Positions 13,201-24,186 of a DNA stretch of 64,000 bases are shown piece after piece (positions within the stretch are counted from its first letter, which is position 1; each line of letters starts with the position of its first letter). The notes beneath the pieces were generated by a model, which did not search any database, was not told the DNA's origin, and was given only the letters and a program-made list of their open reading frames with translations. Origin of the DNA: Utricularia gibba. Taxonomy: Eukaryota; Streptophyta; Magnoliopsida; Lamiales; Lentibulariaceae. Where the stretch lies: positions 2,480,001 to 2,544,000 of the forward strand of contig NEEC01000009.1 of assembly GCA_002189035.1 (NCBI GenBank), in the 5' to 3' direction. A program made the translations under genes and the position numbers.

Positions 13201-13397
13201 GAGATCTGGTGGCCTGGGTGTACCAGCGGATAAATGAGAAGAAGGAGAACGAGATCTTCGAATCGTGCTTGAGGGATAAGAATAACGAGAAGCAGCTTCT
13301 CGAGGTTCTTGGCATTGCCTGCAAATGCATCGACAAAGAGCCCAAGAACAGGCCCTGCATCGACGAGGTCGTCTCTCTTCTCGAAACCTTCAAGTAG
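10224..13397 (+). CDS. LRR receptor kinase, phytosulfokine receptor (PSKR2)-like
   Basis: Single-exon leucine-rich-repeat receptor kinase of subfamily X, most like PSKR2, which binds the sulfated growth peptide phytosulfokine at the plasma membrane. The frame allows 1057 residues from 10224; starting at 10278 (MTPLKLAFWISVV) gives a clean signal peptide and 1039 residues, close to Arabidopsis PSKR2 (1036). Then follow the LRR cap (DCCKWNGVVCG), about 21 LRRs, the island region with PLYVKRNQSVNGMQYNQASS, the C-cap and a transmembrane helix near 702-725. The kinase has GCGGFG, the AAIKKLSG lysine, VHRDIKTSN, DFGLARLL and GTLGYIPPEY. Between YLH and HRD it lacks two residues found in PSKR2 (N-EP instead of KVCEP). 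All key catalytic residues remain. Confidence 0.93.
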   Translation: MGGVGSSRAPFALSLSIRMTPLKLAFWISVVSALLGVTAPAQRCDPTDSSALIDFAGELINGSVKSLWSNTSDCCKWNGVVCGETNGSSAAKVTMLKLSGEGLVGNMNVSRFLSNLDQLKILDLSNNSLEGELPLSFSGLRRLQVLDLSSNMLAGSPFSAISGMNSIRSLNLSVNFFTGNLSDLGIFPNLVALNISNNFIGGQLSFQNSCFSSTTRSLDFSSNQFTGGIEGIGSCSASLELLHLDSNGLTGHLPESLYSLSLLQVLSISSNYLSGILSPKISNLSNLNTLVLSGNGFSGSIPDVFGNLTELQTLSASSNSFTGTVPLTLSYCSKLQVLDLRNNSLSGSIDLNFSGLSDLQILQLSSNQFYGLLPESLSSCQQLTTVNLARNSFTGEIPASYANLGSLVFMSLSKNNLVNLYASLSAMMQCKKLAILILTKNFQGEEIPQKVPGSKSLSLLALGNCGLTGEIPDWLANCSNLQVLDLSWNFLGGGIPSWINKLEGLFYLDLSNNSLSGSMPMSITELKGFISATIVSPSLSTPTGIPLYVKRNQSVNGMQYNQASSFPPSILLSDNQITGPIWPDIGRLRHLHVLDLSRNNITGTIPSSISNMVNLETLDLSYNDLHGSIPSSFNVLTFLSKFSVAYNQLAGPIPTGGQFLSFPYSSFEGNPGLCGSLLSTCSNNTDDNGTQDTPATLDSDFGKLTIIGIAISIAVGFSVILAIILLRRSRKIGVHVEDVEERDANSSSKLTDATYIGYPKFVLFKNADCQGITVADLLKATNNFSPSNIVGCGGFGLVYKAELPDGTKAAIKKLSGNCGQIEREFQAEVESLSKAQHKNLVSLQGYCLSGNERLLIYSYMENGSLDYWLHERLEMGTPLNWATRLKIAQGAARGLAYLHNEPNIVHRDIKTSNILLDEKFEAHLADFGLARLLPPCDTHVSTDLVGTLGYIPPEYGQTLAATFRGDVYSFGIVLLELLTGRRPVEIGKGKTCRDLVAWVYQRINEKKENEIFESCLRDKNNEKQLLEVLGIACKCIDKEPKNRPCIDEVVSLLETFK

Positions 13398-13595
13398 GAC
13401 GACGATGCACACACAAACACACGCACTCCACGTGACCATTCTTGTAAAATTACACCCAACAACCAATGCTTAACACTTTACTTCCCTTTATCATTTTTTT
13501 AAAAAACTAAAAAGGAAATCCCTCCAAAATGAATTGATTATATAGATTTATTCATTAATTATTTTTATCTAAAATTAATTGCATTTTTTTTTGTG

Positions 13596-13603
13596 TATAA
13601 ATA
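13596..13603 (+). promoter_or_regulatory. TATA box
   Basis: TATAAATA lies 58 bases before the ATG at 13661. It supports that reading frame as a real gene. Confidence 0.55.
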
Positions 13604-13660
13604 AATAGACGGGACTGAGGTGGCTCCACTGTAGACTGTAGACCAAAAAGATTTCATTTC

Positions 13661-14215
13661 ATGGAGACGCGCCGTGGAAAACCGGGCCACAAGTTCGCCG
13701 TTTCCACGGTGGCCTCCGATCAGTTTGAGTTTGCGTGCTTTCCGACGCCAGGGACGCCGGAAACGCTGGCCGATAATTTATTCCGCAATGGCGTGCTTCT
13801 TCCACATACATTTCCGATCTACCTGCCGCCGCAAAATGCTTGCAACTTTCCGTCGCTTAGCACTCCGACGATTAACCGTTCGCTGATTCGCGGCACAAAT
13901 GAAGCATTTGAGAGAAGAATTGCGTTTGGCGGTTGTGGAATCAGAAATCCGATTTCGTCGCGGAGGAAGAAACTGATTTCGAATTACGGCCACTCACGGC
14001 GCTGGAAATTGATCCCGGCGGCGCCGACCGTGATCCTGAGATCGAGGAAGGTGGAGCTCCGTGACGGATTGATGAAGAAATCTTCGGCGGCGATGGGTAC
14101 GGACACCGGGCCGCATAAGGCGTGGTGTGGGCGGAGGTTTTGGAAATCATTCATCCGCTCATGCCAAGAATGGCATTCCACCCAAATTGCAACGTCCACA
14201 TACGTGAACGTGTGA
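13661..14215 (+). CDS. Membrane-associated kinase regulator-like protein
   Basis: A single-exon protein of 184 residues. The segment at about 21-55, with FEFACFPTPGTPETLADNLF then NGVLLPHTFPI, resembles the conserved block of plant MAKR-type or related proteins (F-E-F ... P-x-T-P ... A-D-x-L-F-x-N-G-x-L-L-P). MAKR proteins are unstructured, basic, membrane-attached regulators of receptor kinases such as BRI1. The rest is basic and low in recognisable motifs, with RRWKLIP and a C-terminal GRRFWKSFIRSC stretch. The TATA box at 13596 supports the start. The family call is by resemblance only; it could be another plant-specific unknown. Confidence 0.6.
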   Translation: METRRGKPGHKFAVSTVASDQFEFACFPTPGTPETLADNLFRNGVLLPHTFPIYLPPQNACNFPSLSTPTINRSLIRGTNEAFERRIAFGGCGIRNPISSRRKKLISNYGHSRRWKLIPAAPTVILRSRKVELRDGLMKKSSAAMGTDTGPHKAWCGRRFWKSFIRSCQEWHSTQIATSTYVNV

Positions 14216-16069
14216 TCCAGCATATGGTAATTTGCTTACTGCTGCAACCAATCAGATATTTTCCATATTTGACTCTAATAAAATAAATATATTTACATGA
14301 CAATATTATATAAAATCCCATATACTTAATACCACAGTAATTATTATTTCCAACGTTTTAAAAATTGAAAATTATAATTTAATCACTCAAACAGAAAACC
14401 CTTTTAAATTTCAAATTCGAGGTGGCATGCACCTTAATTAAAATTAAATTGCATCCTATGCATGTATGCCACATCTTATCGAGGAACTTTTGAATATACG
14501 AAAAGCGAATTGGGCCTTCGCATCAGCATCCAAATTTGGGCTTTCAAGGGCCCAACTAGTAAGCCGAATTCCTATGACCCAATGGTGAGTGGGCCCTTTT
14601 CCTCTTCTACTTTATGTCGGATTTTTATTGCCTTTTTGTATTAATAAAAAGTAGAGAACACAATTTAATCGTTTATTGAAATTTCTTCAACGGCTGGGCC
14701 CTTGCTGATTTGAGTCATTAATGACGATTTAATTGCATTTTTTTTGGAATTATATGGAATTAATCCATTTTTATGATAATAACAAATTTGTTAATGAGGA
14801 AGATGATTAGATGTCCTAATCCCGACAGATCACAAGACGGTGACCCATGGGCTGGCTGTGGTGGGTCCCATGTACGAGACATCGAGTCGACACCCTAATT
14901 TCAACCAACCCCCTTTAATCCTCTGTGTTTAGAATTAGATATTTTGGTGGGAAGGAAAACAGAAAAATACAAATTTCCAAATAAAGAAAAACACCCCCAA
15001 AAAATTGCTATTTTCAGTATCGCATTATTTTATTATGCAATATAAATATTTTTAGATAAAAAAAGATAATAATTAGTAAAAATTTGAGAGTGGTTGGATC
15101 CAACATTGAATGTGATTTTGTCGGCATGCTTTGCCTTCATTACAGGTAATAATAATATATAACCGTTGTATTTTAATGCGACGCATCCCCCCTCGCCCTT
15201 TTTCTTTCTTTTTCAAAAAAAAAAAAGAAAAAAAAATCTCCCTCCAATTAGGGTGTGGTGTCAATATCCATGGCTGCATAATTGACAATCGTGACCTCTT
15301 TAGTTGCAAGTCTCACTCACCCATTTGGGGATAAAATACCATAAATTTGAATAATACAAGTATTTATATCTATTTTAAAAATCAGGTTGAATTAAACTAA
15401 AACGTGTTAAAATATTAAAAAATGAATAATGATTCAATCATAGTTCAATTAAATTAAATTGTAACTTTATACTTTTTTATAATACTATATTATATTAAAA
15501 TTGCTAGTTTTAAATGGATCGGTCAAATAGAGCTTAAGTTCATGCCATTTACAAATACGACCATCCTACCATTTTTTCTCACATATTTAGCCAGATTTTT
15601 TTAACTAAACAATTTTCTCAAAGAGACAAGAAGCATGACTGTTTTAATCATGTTGTCATTAATAGTAAAAAAAAATGAAACTAAACCACGATTATAGTCA
15701 TATTTTGTTTTTTAAAAATACTTAGGTAAAACTATTTTATACTAAGGTTGAATGGTGAGTTGTTGAGATAAAAGCATATTTTTATATATAGGTAGTCATT
15801 ATTGCACTCCTACTTAGGAATTGGTACCTTTTTTCAGTAGCAGGTAGGTGTGTGTGTAACATGGGTGTTACGCATCAAAACAAGTAGAAAAATGGACACA
15901 AGCAACGACGCATCTCCAGTTTCATTTCATTTTTTGTATCCTGAATTATTTACTTACTATATATATACACTGTCTTAACTGTACGGACAATTACAAAAGT
16001 AGGAGCGAGTGGGGTTCACCGCCAGATTTCGCATTATTCGACTGAATAACGGACACAATAATCACACCA

Positions 16070-16105
<36 letters not shown>

Positions 16106-16583
16106 TAGAATAATAATAATAATGTATTTTGTTATTGATTTTATTTGGATTTACTACTGGAATCAGGTGAGTATGTTTTTTTAATATGCGAATATGAATA
16201 TTATTATTTATATGTGACGTTTTTGGTAAAAACAGTACTATAAGTGAGGATAGCGCCGCAGTCTGGTAATAAAACAAGAGAAGAGGAGAGAGCGGTGGAG
16301 GGAGATGAGTTGGATTGCTGCTGCTGGTGGAGCAGCTGGTGAGGGGTGATTCTTGGAGAAATCGAGTATAAATTGTTGGGTTTTTTTTGTATCTATATGC
16401 GTCTGTGGAGTGTAAACCCTTTCCTTTGCTGCTGCATTCCTTCTTCTTACTTCGTCTTCACAAGATACCTATCCGTTCATCTTTTTTTGTTGTTGTTGTT
16501 AGTTTCCCTTTGCAGTACATGCTATCTTCGCAATCCCATCTTCTCGAGTATCAACGCTGTTGCTGGTTTGTGTGATACCGAGA
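14216..16583. other. AT-rich intergenic region and TTL promoter/leader
   Basis: No gene is seen from 14216 to about 16280. The DNA is AT-rich, with a T-run/A-run hairpin-like tract near 15200-15237 and a TAA microsatellite at 16075-16123. The final 300 bases form the probable leader of the TTL gene. Confidence 0.5.
16075..16123. repeat. (TAA)n microsatellite
   Basis: About fifteen TAA/ATA units, interrupted once by TTAG. It is a simple sequence repeat likely to vary in length between individuals. Confidence 0.9.
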
Positions 16584-19310
16584 ATGTCGAAACCCAGCTC
16601 CGAAACGGGGCTCAGGAGTGCTTTCCCTTTTGTGGGTAATGAGAACAAGCCCGATTTCAAGGAGCTTGATCTGGGTTCACCCATTTCGCCTCTCCGTTCA
16701 CGCAGAGGGGGCGGCGGCGTTACCACCAGTAGCAGCTCCAGTTCTTCTGAATCTATGAGGGGTTACATGGATCCGGATCTACCCAGAAAACCCCATTCCA
16801 ATTCAAACAATCATTCGGGAGAGCTTTCAGTCGAAAGTTCCCCCTCCGCTGCTCGAAACACGAAGACCGGTAATAGCAAATCCGAATATATGGGCAGTTC
16901 CGTAACGTCTCCCTCCGGTAATGTCTTCCCCACGGGGAACATTTGCCCCTCGGGACGGATATTGAATCCCGGAAACCCTGGCCGGGTATCGAGGCCCGAG
17001 GCGTTGTGTTCTGGTGCGGCGAATCATGGGCGCGGCACCGTAATGCGAAACAGCATTCCAACGAAACCCACAACAGAGACAGTTTCTCAAAATTACTCCA
17101 AGGGGTTAATGGTTGGCTCGGATCCGGGGAAGAGGAGTACACCTGTAATTAACAGCAGTGGTTATGGTGATCCCGAGGAGCTTAAAAGAATGGGGAATCT
17201 CCGTTACAGAAAAGGTAACTTCGTGGAGGCTTTGAGCTTTTACGACAAAGCTATTGCTATGTCGCCTAGCAAGGCTGCATTTCGATTCAATCGCTCTGCT
17301 GCGTTGATGGGTTTGAACCGTTTGGCGGAAGCGGCGCAGGAGTGCGAGGAAGCTGTTAGGTTGGATCCAGGATACGTAAAGGCTCACCATCGGCTTGGAT
17401 CTCTACTTCTTAGGTGAAGTTTTGAATGCCTGATGCGACGTTTTGTTGATAAAGATTGAATCTTTAGTGATATGATCAATTGTTTGTCTTTTTTAGTGAT
17501 GCTTCACATGATGCTACGTGTCTTTGGAATATAGTGATCATTATGTTTACCTTTTCATAGTTTCTGGGATTGGCCATCATTCTCTCTTTTCTGCATCAAA
17601 TCTCCCCTCCCCTTGTGTTTCATGCTACTTTCGATGTTAGTCCCCTGGCTGGATCATGTATGGTTGTACTAGCTGAGAATCAGAAGTTCGTTTCCTGAAT
17701 GTCTTATCAGTTGAAGAGTTCAGTTTCTGGATTTCTTTTCTGTATGTTAAAATATCAAGGATTGCAGTCTTGGCCAACTTGAGAATGCGAGGAAGCACCT
17801 CTGTCTACCTGGAAACCAGGCAGACACAGTGGAGTTACAGAAACTTCAATGTGTGGAGCAGCATTTGAGCAAGTGTAGCGAAGCTCGTAAAGCCGGCGAT
17901 TGGAGGACCGTGTTGAGGGAAATCGACGCGGCATTCGCTGCAGGAGCTGACGCCTCACCTCAGGTGAAGTGATGTTCAGTGTCTAGCTCTCTCATATTGA
18001 AACTGATGCATTTTCTCTTGGCAGTTTTTTGCTTGCAGAGCAGAGGCCTTGCTAAAGCTCCATCAACTGGATGATGCCATTTTAGCCTTGTCCAATGTGG
18101 ATGACACAGCATTATCGAAGTCGAGGATATTCGGGACGCTTCCAGTGTCATATATTTCTTTCGTTAGAAGTGAAATCGAGTTGGCAAAAGGAAGGTTAGC
18201 TAAAAACATATGCTTTTGGTCCAAATTCAGAACAGATTTCAACAAAGATATTCAATGTTGTGCAGGTTTGATACTGCACTTCTGCATATTGAAGAGGCTG
18301 CAAAAAAGGACCCTCAAATCGGAGAAATCTCAGCTTTGTTGAACAATGTGAAGCTGGTCAGCCGAGCTCGTGGCCGTGGCAATGATCTGTTCAAATCAGA
18401 GAGGTTCACAGAGGCTTGCTCAGCTTATGCTGAAGGTCTGCAGTTAGATCCCACGAATTCTGTTCTCTACTGCAACAGAGCAGCTTGCTGGTTCAAGCTT
18501 GGTTGCTGGGAACGATCCATAGATGACTGCAATCAAGCACTTCGAATTCGGCCCAACTACACCAAAGCACTGCTTCGCAGGGCTGCTGCTAATTCTAAGG
18601 TTGAGACTGCATCTCCATACTGATGCATAGCTCACCACTCCAAATTCACTTCAGGTGCTTTTCTTCTCTTTAGCTCAACCAATGGAGTGAAGCAGTGAGA
18701 GACTACGAGACGTTGAGAAGGGAACTTCCAAATGACTCAGAGATTGCAGAGTCACTTTTCCATGCTCAAGTTGCACTGAAGAAGTCTCTAGGGGAAGAAG
18801 TGTTAGGTGGGGCAGTGGAGTCCATTGCAAGCCTCGAACGGTTCCAAGCTGCAACTTCGTCTCAGGGTAAGCTTATCCCTGCTGCTTTTCATGCCATCGG
18901 ATGGTGGAGTTCATTGTTGTGGCATATGGATGGATGGATGGATGCGCAGGTGCTTGTGTGGTTCATTTCAAAACAGACTCAAATGTTGAGTGCAATGAGA
19001 TGTCTCCCTTCTTGGATACATTACGCATCAAGTACCCGTCTGTGAGCTTTCTCAAGGTCCGCAGTGCAAATGAGATGATTCCTGGTTGCTTGATCCATAG
19101 ATTCTTCTCTGAACGGTTTGACAGACTCTCTTGCTTGTGTGTTTCATTTTGTTGAAGGTGGATATTGATGAAGCCATGGCAATAGCTGAAGCTGAGAACG
19201 TAAGAATAGTTCCCACCTTCAAGATATACAGAAAAGGGAGCAGAGTGAAGGAGATGATATGCCCAAGTCAACAAGTGCTGGAGGCATCCATCAGAGACTG
19301 CAGTATCTGA
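16584..19310 (+). CDS. TTL: tetratricopeptide-repeat thioredoxin-like protein
   Basis: TTL proteins are plant scaffolds acting in brassinosteroid signalling, cellulose synthase trafficking and osmotic stress. Seven exons join in phase: 16584-17413, 17768-17963, 18025-18194, 18266-18599, 18674-18866, 18950-19056 and 19158-19310, giving 660 residues (TTL1 has about 699). The first 200 residues are a serine/proline-rich disordered region. TPR units follow, with [20 protein letters not shown] and later [20 protein letters not shown]. The C-terminus is a thioredoxin-like fold (VVHFKTDS ... [15 protein letters not shown]). It lacks the C-x-x-C redox site, as is normal for TTLs. I chose ATG 16584 (MSKPSSETG) over the in-frame 16560 because it fits family starts. 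Confidence 0.93.
18923..18945. repeat. Short (ATGG)n repeat in TTL intron
   Basis: About five ATGG/GGAT units lie in the intron just before TTL exon 6. Confidence 0.6.
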
Positions 19311-19880
19311 AACAAACATCAACAAACAAGTGCTTTCTTCATGTGACAGGATTCAATCAGCTGCGTTTATACCGGCCCTGTTGCCGCTTTACATATTCCT
19401 TCATTGAAAATGGGGATCTCATACGCAAAAAGGTGTTTGACATTTGGCTAGTTCAAAAGTGAAACAAAGAAGATGAACATGGCAAACAAGGTCATTGATT
19501 ATTTTGTTAAATCATTTTACCAATGAAGAAACTCCCAAAGTAAACGGTTTTACATGTACTAGTTTGCGCCATGATACCTGGATGAGCAAAGAAAGCCACT
19601 ATTATGTGACTCGGCCATTTGAAATCCAACAAGACAACATGGTTGACAAGAGTTGAAATAACACACAGGAAATAGGCGATAACAGACTAATCACAGTTAA
19701 AGTAAGGTTACATAATGCGCGAACTCACAAGCTACGATGGAACAGGTTCATGAGTTCAGAACTTCCCCCATTGGAAACCAAAGGGTTTCAGCAGCCTCTG
19801 AATTCGGTAAGAATTATCAACATAACATACAGGAACTCTTTGGTGGTCATTTTCTGCAGTGGTGGATTCTACGACTGTCA
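19311..19880. other. Convergent 3' flanks of TTL and UBC13
   Basis: The space between two genes that face each other. It should hold both 3' UTRs; no further gene is seen. Confidence 0.5.
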
Positions 19881-21197
19881 CTTATGCACCACTTGCATAT
19901 AAGCGAGTCCATTCTTTGGCTGCAGTTCAGAGTTACAAGCTAGATCACGTCGTGTTGTTCACTTGAAAAAAGATGTGAGGTTTCACAAGGGTGTAAATAC
20001 TTCCCAGTACCTGTATCCACAGCTTCTGCTTCATTTGATTTCCAATGCTTAGCAATGTTTTCAGAAAGTGGATCATCTGGATTAGGAGCACTCAGGAGAG
20101 CTTGAATGCTGCAAGTTAAAAAGCCGAACATATAAGTGCAAAAATCAAAACAATTTCTATGAAAGTGTTGCATGTCTTACTACCTCAAAAGTACAGTCCT
20201 GATCTGAAGTGCTGGACTCCATTTATCCTTGAGAATATCAAGGCATATTCTTCCAAGCTGAAGGTAAATCAATGAGACAGCGCACATGAGGAAAGTATTC
20301 ACAATCAAGAGTAAAATGACAGACCTTGTCAATATTGGGATGGTAAATTTTTGTAAGGAAGCGAACCTGTCAGAAGACAGTGCGGACAACATTAAGGTGC
20401 TTCTCAACCATTACAAGTGGAAGGAAAAATACCACTAGAAATATTTGGGAAACCACCATTTCAAGAGGTATCCTTACTTGGCAGAGCATCTATCATTTTA
20501 ATCATATTAAAAAATGTAAAGATGCTCCTAGAGGTTGGACATCATGGCAGGTAAGGAGCAATACAGCAGGAAAAGTTAACTGAGAATTATTTCACCGTGC
20601 AGAAAAAAAAAATTGATGTACCTTCGGTGCAGCCATTGGATACTCTTCCGGTAAAAACAACTCAAGCTTAAAGACTCCACCTAGACATTAGGTTCATTTA
20701 GCATAGAAACAAGAACACCAGTGCTACAAAATACTAGAGTTCATTCATAAGCACGTTGTTTCACTGTACCTTCATAAGGGGATTGAGTTGGACCAAGGAT
20801 CATTACGTTGAAATAGCGCATATTTTCCTCTGAAGGGGAAGCGCTTATTCCCGGAGCTGCATCGCGGATGAAAGACCAGACCCAATATCACAAATTTGCA
20901 ATTCAATCCATAGTAACCGAATTCAAACCACAAAATCCATATCAAAACACTCCGGATTCAAAAAATGATTAATCCCCGTGTTCGGGTATGTCTGGAAACT
21001 GTATTACTTCACCTGGTTCGCTCAGTAGTCGCTGAGTTTCCTGCCATATAAATAAAAAAAAAACATGAAAACTTGAATATCAAACGTCCCGCTAAAAAAT
21101 CTAGGGTTCATAACTATTAAAAGCGCGATCGCGTCAGAAAAGAGGGGCGATCGGAGCAAACCTTGATGATTCGCCGGGGCAAATTGCTGTTCGCCAT
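19881..21197 (-). CDS. Ubiquitin-conjugating enzyme E2, UBC13 (UBC35/36) ortholog
   Basis: E2 enzyme that, with a UEV/MMS2 partner, builds Lys63-linked ubiquitin chains in DNA-damage tolerance and signalling. Eight exons join to 153 residues, exactly the Arabidopsis UBC35/36 length: 21162-21197, 21013-21040, 20770-20856, 20622-20680, 20325-20366, 20184-20257, 20011-20108 and 19881-19918. The protein starts [20 protein letters not shown] and includes [20 protein letters not shown], the HPN motif in KIYHPNIDK, and the catalytic cysteine in [20 protein letters not shown]. It ends [12 protein letters not shown]. Near identity to the Arabidopsis proteins makes this assignment very firm. Confidence 0.97.
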
Positions 21198-21827
21198 TGA
21201 CACGGAATCCAAAGCTTCCCTTTTTCCGCCTCCCCAAGCGTAGATTTGAAGCCAACACAAAAACAAATTGCTCCCTACTCCACCACCCCCATCTCATTGA
21301 AAAGACGTATTCCACTCACTACAGAGAGGCCCGGCCCATCATTAATTAACCTAGCTTTTGTAATATTTTCTGTAGCCCTAAATAAAAGTTGGCACCTTCT
21401 GATCAACTCTTGCTCTCAGGGAAGCCTGTAAATGGAGTTCCAGTTGCAAATTCCATGCCCTGTACACCCAAAAAAGATCCAGTATTTTAAGGAATGGATT
21501 CAAGATTCATTAACGGGTGGGTCAAGTTGTTTGTTTGGAACTTCAGATGAGCTTCATTGTGTTGTATGATCTTTCCATTTTGCACAGAAACAGTTCAAAA
21601 CCCCATGAAAGTGAAACTCAGTGGCTGCAAAGGCATTACTCAGCCCCATAAAGTGTATTACATTGTAAAAACGGATCCACTGGTCATACTAATCATAGAT
21701 TAGTAGTTTTGTGGACAATAAGAAAATAGTGGCAATGCTCCAATATTCATTTAGTTGGATGGCTACATAGGAAACTGACAGTGCAAAGTCTTTGCAGGAC
21801 AGACTCTATGAGGATGCCTCATTTGCA
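21198..21827. other. UBC13 promoter and PNGase A 3' flank
   Basis: Both flanking genes are on the minus strand, so this holds the UBC13 promoter (towards 21200-21450) and the 3' UTR of the PNGase A gene (towards 21640-21827). No other gene is seen. Confidence 0.5.
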
Positions 21828-23614
21828 TCAAGGAAAAGGATATCCAAGCAATGATTTCCTTGGAACAGAAGGCAGCTTCTTTTCTTTTATGCATTCACTG
21901 CTCTCTGTGTCATAAAGAATGGTGTAATTTGAACTACTCACATTTCTCAAATAGCAAGAGATCTCGCCTTTGTAAAACAATTGTTGCTGTGTGCTTCCAA
22001 CTCCACTCACAACTAAGTTGCCATTAATAAGAATAGACCCTTGCCCATCTTGCAGGTTCCAAAGTTTTGTCGTTAAAATCTCAGAACCGAAGGCCTTTTT
22101 GCGGGTCTCCTTGAAGCCTAAGCTCACATTGGCTACTTCCGCAGACATATTTCCTCTGGGGATGGAATTCACGTAAAGGAAAAGATTGAATTCCCTTGGA
22201 GAGTTTGTAGTAGTGACATTTGAATCAGAAGTCTTCACACTGAGAGTGTTGTTGGAAATGATAACCTGGTTCACCTTCTGTAGATTCATATCATTTCCCA
22301 TGACCATAATGTTGTTATACTTGAACTCTTGAATGAATCTGGTGACAACCAATCCATGAGATGATTTCACATATCCACTAGAATCAATCGTCCTACTTGC
22401 ATTTGTGATGAATGATCCATCCAGACCGGAGAAATTTGAATTCAACGAATATGACAAGGGTGAGGAGCTATACTGGATTAATTTCCCCGAGTCTTCTTCA
22501 GCTTGGGATCTAACCAAAGATGCAAATTTGCATTTACGTACCATACATTCAGGGCATTGGTGACAGAGAATGCCAGTTTATGAGTCTCCCCATCTAATAT
22601 TTTGCTCAATAAAGGGGTGATCTCAATGTCATATGAGGGGAGATCAAAGGATCCAATCCCAGTTATTGGCCTCCAAAGAAGGGGGTTGATTCCACCAGTA
22701 TAGATCACTGTGAATGGCCATACTACACCAGCTACTAAGTCATCCAATGTAACAACTATTTCACGAAATGGACCGTTTCCTGCAGCTCCGGAAATGTTGT
22801 TTGCAGATAGATAGTCCTTTGGGTAGTTCGAGTACCAGAATTCATCCTTTTCATGAAAAGAAACATACACCTCCAACACAGCCCTGTATGTGTTCCTTGG
22901 AATTTTGAACTCTTTTGCCGCGATATCACTTGCATTCTGTATCCTAAACCAGAGACCATCATTCAATGGCAAGTTTCTTGAAATTGGAAGTATCAGATCC
23001 GCCACAGAATCATGTGCATTGTCAAATCCAAACCGGTGTACTTCACTTTCAGTAGGATAAAAATGAATGCTAATACTCACATGATAAACTCCAGTATAAG
23101 TACTGTCAACAATATTTCCCAGATAAACAGCAAGCGTCTGATTACCGAGTAGCATTGACCGGTACCTCGTGATGTCCTTCTTCACAGTCCAAATTGTTCC
23201 GGTAGCTCTCGGCTCCGCCGTGCAGCTTCTCAAAATCTCAACCCCACTCAACCAAACCCCGAAGATTCTATCGAATTGACGGCCTTTGCTTGTCGCCGTC
23301 CACTCAAGAACGATATTATCGAAATTCTGAGATGGGCAATCTGTGGGTGGCTTATATTCTGCAAGAACGGGTGGTTGAGTGTACGTGTAGCCGAAGTCAT
23401 GCTGAAGAACCAAATAAGAACAGGGTTTGGTGTTTGGAAGCCGAATCGGGTTTTTAACTTCGAAGTAAGTGGTGAAAGGAATGTCAGCGGCCTCCGCCGT
23501 AGGTTGCGATCTGAATAGCGCCGTCGTGGTTCGGATGTCTGCAGCGGCAGGGCTAAGAAGAATGAGGACGGAGATCAGGAAAAAGATATATCCCCCATGC
23601 TTGCGGTAGTTCAC
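21828..23614 (-). CDS. Peptide-N-glycosidase A (PNGase A) (frameshifted)
   Basis: Secreted amidase that removes N-glycans, including core alpha-1,3-fucosylated plant glycans, from glycopeptides in the wall or vacuole. It is intronless. A signal peptide (IFFLISVLILLSPAAADI) is followed by family blocks PFTTYFEVKNPIRLP, DCPSQNFDNIVLEWTATSKG, VWLSGVEILRSCTAEP and VIYTGGINPLLWRPITGIGS. The first 370 codons end in a stop after LWLDPKLKKTRGN, while the C-terminal 235 codons continue in another frame from AEEDSGKLIQ. One missing base near 22501-22510 (read as CCCAAG-GCTG) explains the switch. Restored length is about 595 residues, close to Arabidopsis homologs (about 590-610). Otherwise the gene looks intact. 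Confidence 0.9.
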
Positions 23615-23819
23615 CCAACAGTCAGCACTGAGCCGTGAGAACCATAAAATAAAAATGGCATCTTTAATGATGGCTCAAGTAGAAATTGATCCGAACCAAG
23701 TTTTATTTAGTAGTTGCTTACCGAGGAAACTGCCAAGGCACAAGTCAAACACTGTAAATACAGGTAGCAGGGTAGAAGCAGAGAGGATCCCGCATTTGTA
23801 TTCAGGAGAAGAAGATCCA

Positions 23820-24100
23820 GGCAATGACTTCTTGGGAAACCAAGAACATTGGAAGCTTGCACAGTTTCACTTCCATTGGCGATAGAATTGAAGTATATGT
23901 AAAGAGTGAACTCCTTGGCGACTTGTTGTGGCCTAGCCGGAAAGGAACTCCGTTCAACCGGTAATGTCCGACGCCATGACGAGGATACCTCTCACTCCTC
24001 ACGCGTAATTCACATGGCCAAGTGGGTATGGGCTGTGAACAGTGAATGAATGGGGGTAATGGGCTTGCCTGGGCACCATCACTTCAAAGAGGCGTAGTCT
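23820..24100 (-). pseudogene. Decayed PNGase A fragment
   Basis: On the minus strand, EFTLYIYFNSIANGSETVQA continues as SNVLGF. This matches the C-terminal part of the intact neighbour (REFNLFLYVNSIPRG, then VANVSLGF). Higher up, RGILVMASDITG resembles NNIMVMGNDMN and FTVHSPYPLGH resembles YVKSSHGL. Stops and frame changes interrupt these pieces. It lies 5' of the intact copy on the same strand, so it looks like the tail of an older tandem duplicate. Confidence 0.6.
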
Positions 24101-24186
24101 GAACTTCCTCTGCCCATCAGACAATTTTACGGCAACCTGGTTGGATGGAGTAGCCTGAAACGCGGCGGCGGAGACGTTGTAGAGGT

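Noticed and set aside
14462-14644. Short frame in AT-rich DNA
   Set aside because: Chance frame with no domain, promoter or splice support.
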